A stretch of 23,764 nucleotides of DNA from a virus. Under the pieces are notes generated by a model. That model ran no database searches, was not told the DNA's origin, and was given only the letters and a program-made list of their open reading frames with translations. The translations under genes and the position numbers were made by a program. The stretch covers positions 1-23,764 of IMG/VR virus record IMGVR_UViG_3300005590_000077; one strand, given 5' to 3'. Shown here one piece after another: positions 21,476-23,764 of the stretch (positions are counted from its first letter, which is position 1; each line of letters begins with the position of its first letter).

Positions 21476-21514
21476 AAACGGCCTGTTCGAAGCTCCAAAA
21501 TCGGCAGGCCGTTT
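21476..21514. terminator. Strong hairpin between gam and the HTH regulator gene
   Basis: AAACGGCCTG at 21476-21485 and CAGGCCGTTT at 21505-21514 are perfect 10-base complements around a 19-base loop. On the plus strand the stem is followed by TATTTGA after a T; on the minus strand by CTTTC. It lies in the 74-base gap between the Gam stop and the regulator start. It may limit read-through in the early operon; because the following T-run is short on the minus strand, full termination is uncertain. Confidence 0.55.
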
Positions 21515-21523
21515 TATTTGAGA

Positions 21524-22027
21524 TTAATCGTCTGTCAGAAGCGCCTTGACTGTCTTGTCGAGGTCACTGTCTGCAGGTTTAACAAACGGGGCATCGCCGC
21601 CACCGCTTAATGAAACGCCGATGGCGCTCAATTCTGTACGTGTAAGATCGTTCATCGCTGACTTGATCGGCTTTTCTGTCACACTAATCAGGTCAGTTGC
21701 TTTTTCTGGAAGCTTTTCACGAATGCGTTTAACAACCGTAGCATCATCAAGATATTCAATCTTTCCCTTGCTTTTGGCATAGCCACAGCGGATGCCGTGC
21801 AACGTCTGAGACTTGGGTTTTTCAAACAGGTTCTTATTGGCCTGCACCTTCAGTTCAAGAGCTGATGTCAGGGCATTGACCTTCTCTGCAGCCTCGCGGA
21901 TACCAGCCATATGTTTGTCGCGAATTTCCGCTTCATCGTCTGTATAACGGCCCAAGGCATTTGCCAGTTCAAGACGCGCCTTTGAAAGTTCTGCACATTG
22001 GTTTTCGAGGTCTGCGAGTGTTGTCAT
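21524..22027 (-). CDS. gam: Gam-like host-nuclease inhibitor / DNA-end-binding protein
   Basis: 167 residues, against 174 for Mu Gam. N-terminal coiled coil (LADLENQCAELSKARLELANAL), then DEAEIRDKHMAGIREAAEKVNALTSALELKVQANKNLFEKPKSQTL, HGIRCGYAKSKGKIEYLDDATVVKRIREKLP, and TEKPIKSAMNDLTRTELSAIGVSLSG: the full Gam pattern. Gam is a dimer that binds double-strand DNA ends (Ku-like) and blocks exonucleases, protecting Mu DNA on entry. Start has AAGGTAAA before the ATG. The element needs a terminator or promoter near both ends of this gene. Confidence 0.95.
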   Translation of the reverse strand: MTTLADLENQCAELSKARLELANALGRYTDDEAEIRDKHMAGIREAAEKVNALTSALELKVQANKNLFEKPKSQTLHGIRCGYAKSKGKIEYLDDATVVKRIREKLPEKATDLISVTEKPIKSAMNDLTRTELSAIGVSLSGGGDAPFVKPADSDLDKTVKALLTDD

Positions 22028-22084
22028 TTTATTTACCTTCTAAGTGTTTTTTTGGGAAAAAAAGCGTTCTTCAGCCATTGCCAT

Positions 22085-22441
22085 TCACGCTTGAGATACC
22101 TGCGTAGTTTGCACATCTTGCACCTCATTGAGTTTGTAACAGGCAAGGCACATACCACTTGCCAAATCCAAGACCTCGGATGTGACCGGGCCTTTATGGT
22201 GATCAAGTAAAATTGCTGTCATGCGCTCTTCAAAGGCATCCATAACCTTGGGAGTGGATACAAAGCGATAGGTGTCCCCTTTAACATCGACAATGGCCGC
22301 AAATAGTGGGGCTGTATTGGGGATGTTGAGGATCAATACAGTACGGGTTTCGCCACTCCTGACGGTGCCGATCTGGTTGAATGCTTTCACCAAGTAGGTC
22401 ACGCCATCACAATTCACTTGTGCTTTTGTCCATGCGCTCAT
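22085..22441 (-). CDS. Unknown early protein, 118 residues
   Basis: Starts MSAWTKAQVNCDGVTYLVKAFNQIGT, with a central beta-type section TRTVLILNIPNTAPLFAAIVDVKGDTYRFVS and a helical end with MTAILLDHHKGP and CLACYKLNEVQDVQ. The mix suggests a compact alpha/beta domain. I do not recognise it. The ATG overlaps the stop of the upstream gene (ATGA). It lies in the early operon before Gam, a region that in Mu carries small host-takeover genes. A 57-base gap then separates it from Gam. Confidence 0.6.
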   Translation of the reverse strand: MSAWTKAQVNCDGVTYLVKAFNQIGTVRSGETRTVLILNIPNTAPLFAAIVDVKGDTYRFVSTPKVMDAFEERMTAILLDHHKGPVTSEVLDLASGMCLACYKLNEVQDVQTTQVSQA

Positions 22442-22665
22442 GCGGAATCCTCCTTAGCTAAAAATCGTTTTAGAAGCCCGGTGTGCTTGAATTTCCGGGC
22501 GTGCTGAAATGCTTCCTTAAAACTAGGTTTATCCCAAAATTCTAAAACCACAGGCCGATCCATCACGGCATCTTCCTCAGAAGGGTAATAGCGAATGTGG
22601 CTACCAACGGGTGCGGCAATACGGGCGATTATCACATCGCACTCAGACAAAGCGGAAACGCTCAT
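22438..22665 (-). CDS. Unknown early protein, 75 residues
   Basis: Starts MSVSALSECDVIIARIAAPVGSHIRYYPSEEDAVMDRPVVLEFW, ending with a basic helix FKEAFQHARKFKHTGLLKRFLAKED. Could be a small alpha/beta fold with a DNA-binding C-terminus, but no family is recognised. AAGGA upstream of the ATG. Overlap ATGA with the next gene and close spacing with the previous one show it is part of the early operon. Confidence 0.6.
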   Translation of the reverse strand: MSVSALSECDVIIARIAAPVGSHIRYYPSEEDAVMDRPVVLEFWDKPSFKEAFQHARKFKHTGLLKRFLAKEDSA

Positions 22666-22907
22666 GACACTTTTCCTTTATGGGGGATGATGCCGCGCAA
22701 ATCGATTGGAACTATTTCTGATTCCTGTTCGGTATGTACGAGCAGATAACAAGGGCGCTCCAGCTCCAACGCAGCTGGGGCTGAAATCTTTTGAAGTTGT
22801 TCGGCTACTAACGCTGCTGTGGCGCGGAGCAGGTTGGGATTTTGGGCACTAAGGGCCTCAGCTAAAGCGCCTGACAAGTCTTCAAGTTGGGCAGAAAGAG
22901 TGCTCAT
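22662..22907 (-). CDS. Unknown early protein, 81 residues
   Basis: From the ATG at 22905-22907, which overlaps the stop of the HTH gene and has GGAG 6 bases upstream; an ATG 12 bases earlier lacks a ribosome site. N-terminal half is a helix (STLSAQLEDLSGALAEALSAQ, then LLRATAALVAEQLQKI). The C-terminal half is beta-like (RPCYLLVHTEQESEIVPIDLRGI). No family recognised. The stop overlaps the next start. Confidence 0.6.
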   Translation of the reverse strand: MSTLSAQLEDLSGALAEALSAQNPNLLRATAALVAEQLQKISAPAALELERPCYLLVHTEQESEIVPIDLRGIIPHKGKVS

Positions 22908-23272
22908 TTTTCTCTCCATTGCTTACAAGCTTGGCAAGCTCGTGCCATATGAATACGAAACCCATTGAGGCGATTGCCTGCCTTGGCATGGCTTTGGTTA
23001 CGCAAACAGGTTTCCAGCGTAATTTCATCACCTTGAAAAGGGCATGTAACAAAGCTGCTCATCAGAGAGGTGCGAACCGTAGTCTCCATCACCTCATAGT
23101 TTGGCCCTGTCTTTTTGCCCAAAACCAAAGAGATCGTGGCTGCAGACTTTCCAAGGCGCTTGGAAACCTGCCCCTGACTGGTCTGGTCAACTTCATGGGC
23201 GAGAACCTCAATCCAATCCGGCATATTTTTCCAAGCAATGTTTGCTTTTTGAACTGCGCTCAAATCACTCAT
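22904..23272 (-). CDS. HTH protein with four Cys, Mu-like early region
   Basis: 122 residues. Residues about 19-55 (WIEVLAHEVDQTSQGQVSKRLGKSAATISLVLGKK) form a typical helix-turn-helix with recognition helix near 43-50. The C-terminal half carries Cys77, Cys89, Cys113 and Cys116 (CPF, CLRN, ACQAC), candidate zinc ligands. I know similar HTH proteins from alphaproteobacterial Mu-like phages, where they lie after the transposition genes; a regulator role is likely. ATGA overlaps on both sides. Confidence 0.75.
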   Translation of the reverse strand: MSDLSAVQKANIAWKNMPDWIEVLAHEVDQTSQGQVSKRLGKSAATISLVLGKKTGPNYEVMETTVRTSLMSSFVTCPFQGDEITLETCLRNQSHAKAGNRLNGFRIHMARACQACKQWREK

Positions 23273-23764
23273 AATTTGACCTCCTTCACATCTTCCCAGA
23301 CCACTTTCTTGGTGTTGGGATCAAAGAGGCGCTTTGTCTTCTGAATTTGCGGTGCCTTCGGGCCGATATCCTTTGAGCGCACAAAGGCATATTTCGCCAA
23401 ACCGGGAAGCCCCTTTTTGTGCGGCAACACGCGAATGCAGGGCAAATGCTGAATGAAGCCGAGGTATGTTTTTGCTGTGTTGTCCGCTATCGGGCAGTCG
23501 TCGGTAGCCGCAAACAAGGCCAAATCCTTATAGGTAAACGGCGCGTTCTGCATACGGATGGTGCGCCACATGTTGTTGACTGCGGAAACATTCAGGATGA
23601 TTGAGCCGTCAACACGAACACGCGGTGCCTCAGCGCCATAATCCTTGATCAAACGATAAGCTTTGGCCTTCTCAATTGGATCAATCTCTTCAACGATGCC
23701 AGCCTTGATCAGACACTTGATATAGTCCGTCACAGTCTTGCGATGGGCCTTACAATCCAACAAA
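23269..23764 (-). CDS. Winged-helix early protein, 5' end missing
   Basis: The frame is open through the window edge, so the start is outside; the first codon seen is at 23761-23763. Two related wing-helix-like modules: KTVTDYIKCLIKAGIVEEI with KAYRLIKDYGAEAPRVR, then (after NNMWRTIRMQNAPFTYKDLALFAA) NTAKTYLGFIQHLPC with YAFVRSKDIGPKAPQIQ. The repeated pair (xTVxxYIxxL... APRV / TAKTYLxxI... APQI) suggests duplication. Similar proteins lie after transposase genes in Mu-like phages of Alphaproteobacteria. They may help control transposition or replication. ATGA overlap with the next gene. Confidence 0.7.
   Translation of the reverse strand, partial: LLDCKAHRKTVTDYIKCLIKAGIVEEIDPIEKAKAYRLIKDYGAEAPRVRVDGSIILNVSAVNNMWRTIRMQNAPFTYKDLALFAATDDCPIADNTAKTYLGFIQHLPCIRVLPHKKGLPGLAKYAFVRSKDIGPKAPQIQKTKRLFDPNTKKVVWEDVKEVKL

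Noticed and set aside
22047-22063. T-run, GGG, A-run mirror (seven T, three G, seven A) upstream of gam
   Set aside because: It could form a weak A/T stem, but with a three-base loop and no GC pairs it is not convincing as a terminator. No recurring partner elsewhere.
1-23764. CRISPR arrays, tRNA or rRNA genes, insertion sequences, invertase genes and Mu end repeats
   Set aside because: I looked for direct repeats, cloverleaf-like segments, transposase or recombinase motifs and TG-CA end repeats and saw none I could support. The Mu ends and transposase would lie outside the window.

Overview
The window is a stretch of a Mu-like (transposable) prophage or phage. Almost every gene is on the minus strand, so functional order runs from high to low coordinates. 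Host clue: the helix-turn-helix regulator at 20982-21449 looks like the PraR-type regulators common in Alphaproteobacteria, and several small early genes resemble families I know from alphaproteobacterial Mu-like phages. A moderate-G+C marine alphaproteobacterium is a reasonable inference, but the sequence does not prove it. Neither end of the element is visible. The transposase genes would lie beyond the right edge, and the tail tube, tape measure and rest of the tail beyond the left edge.

Early/middle region (about 23764 to 17309). A truncated winged-helix protein, a Cys-containing HTH protein and three small unknown genes lead to a Gam-like DNA-end-binding protein. After a strong hairpin come the PraR-like regulator, an unknown 99-residue protein, an ASCH plus MT-A70 methyltransferase fusion, GemA, a small unknown gene, a minimal TraR/DksA-like zinc-finger protein, another small unknown gene, a degenerate HNH protein and a Mor-family activator. 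Mor is the last gene before the late region, as in Mu.

Late region, lysis (about 17240 to 14959). A 143-base gap below mor holds a perfect 14-bp palindrome and an inverted repeat over the first late start codon. The genes that follow are a GH108 endolysin with an acidic calcium-loop-like insertion, a lipoprotein, a class 3 lipase with a complete Ser-Asp-His triad, and a one-helix membrane protein like Mu gp25.

Head (14972 to 5385). The order follows Mu: winged-helix gp26-like, DUF3486 (gp27), terminase (gp28), DUF935 portal (gp29), gp30 minor head protein, gp32 protease with a nested scaffold start, a decoration-like protein, major head protein (gp34), gp35, DUF1320 (gp36), a virion-morphogenesis/tail-completion protein and DUF1834 (gp37). 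A plus-strand, AT-rich cargo gene (9876-10259) interrupts this run between gp30 and gp32. The gap beside it carries a second copy of the palindromic site found upstream of the endolysin.

Tail (5385 to 1). The order is P2-like: V, a PAAR-type tip protein, a 54-residue gene, W, J, I, an H-type fibre N-terminus, a fibre with a self-cleaving Peptidase_G2-type C-terminus, then the sheath FI, cut by the window edge. The particle is therefore predicted to be a myovirus with a Mu-type head and a P2-type contractile tail. Most genes overlap by ATGA or TAATG, so the late region should be read as a few long translationally coupled messages, probably switched on by Mor through the palindromic sites.
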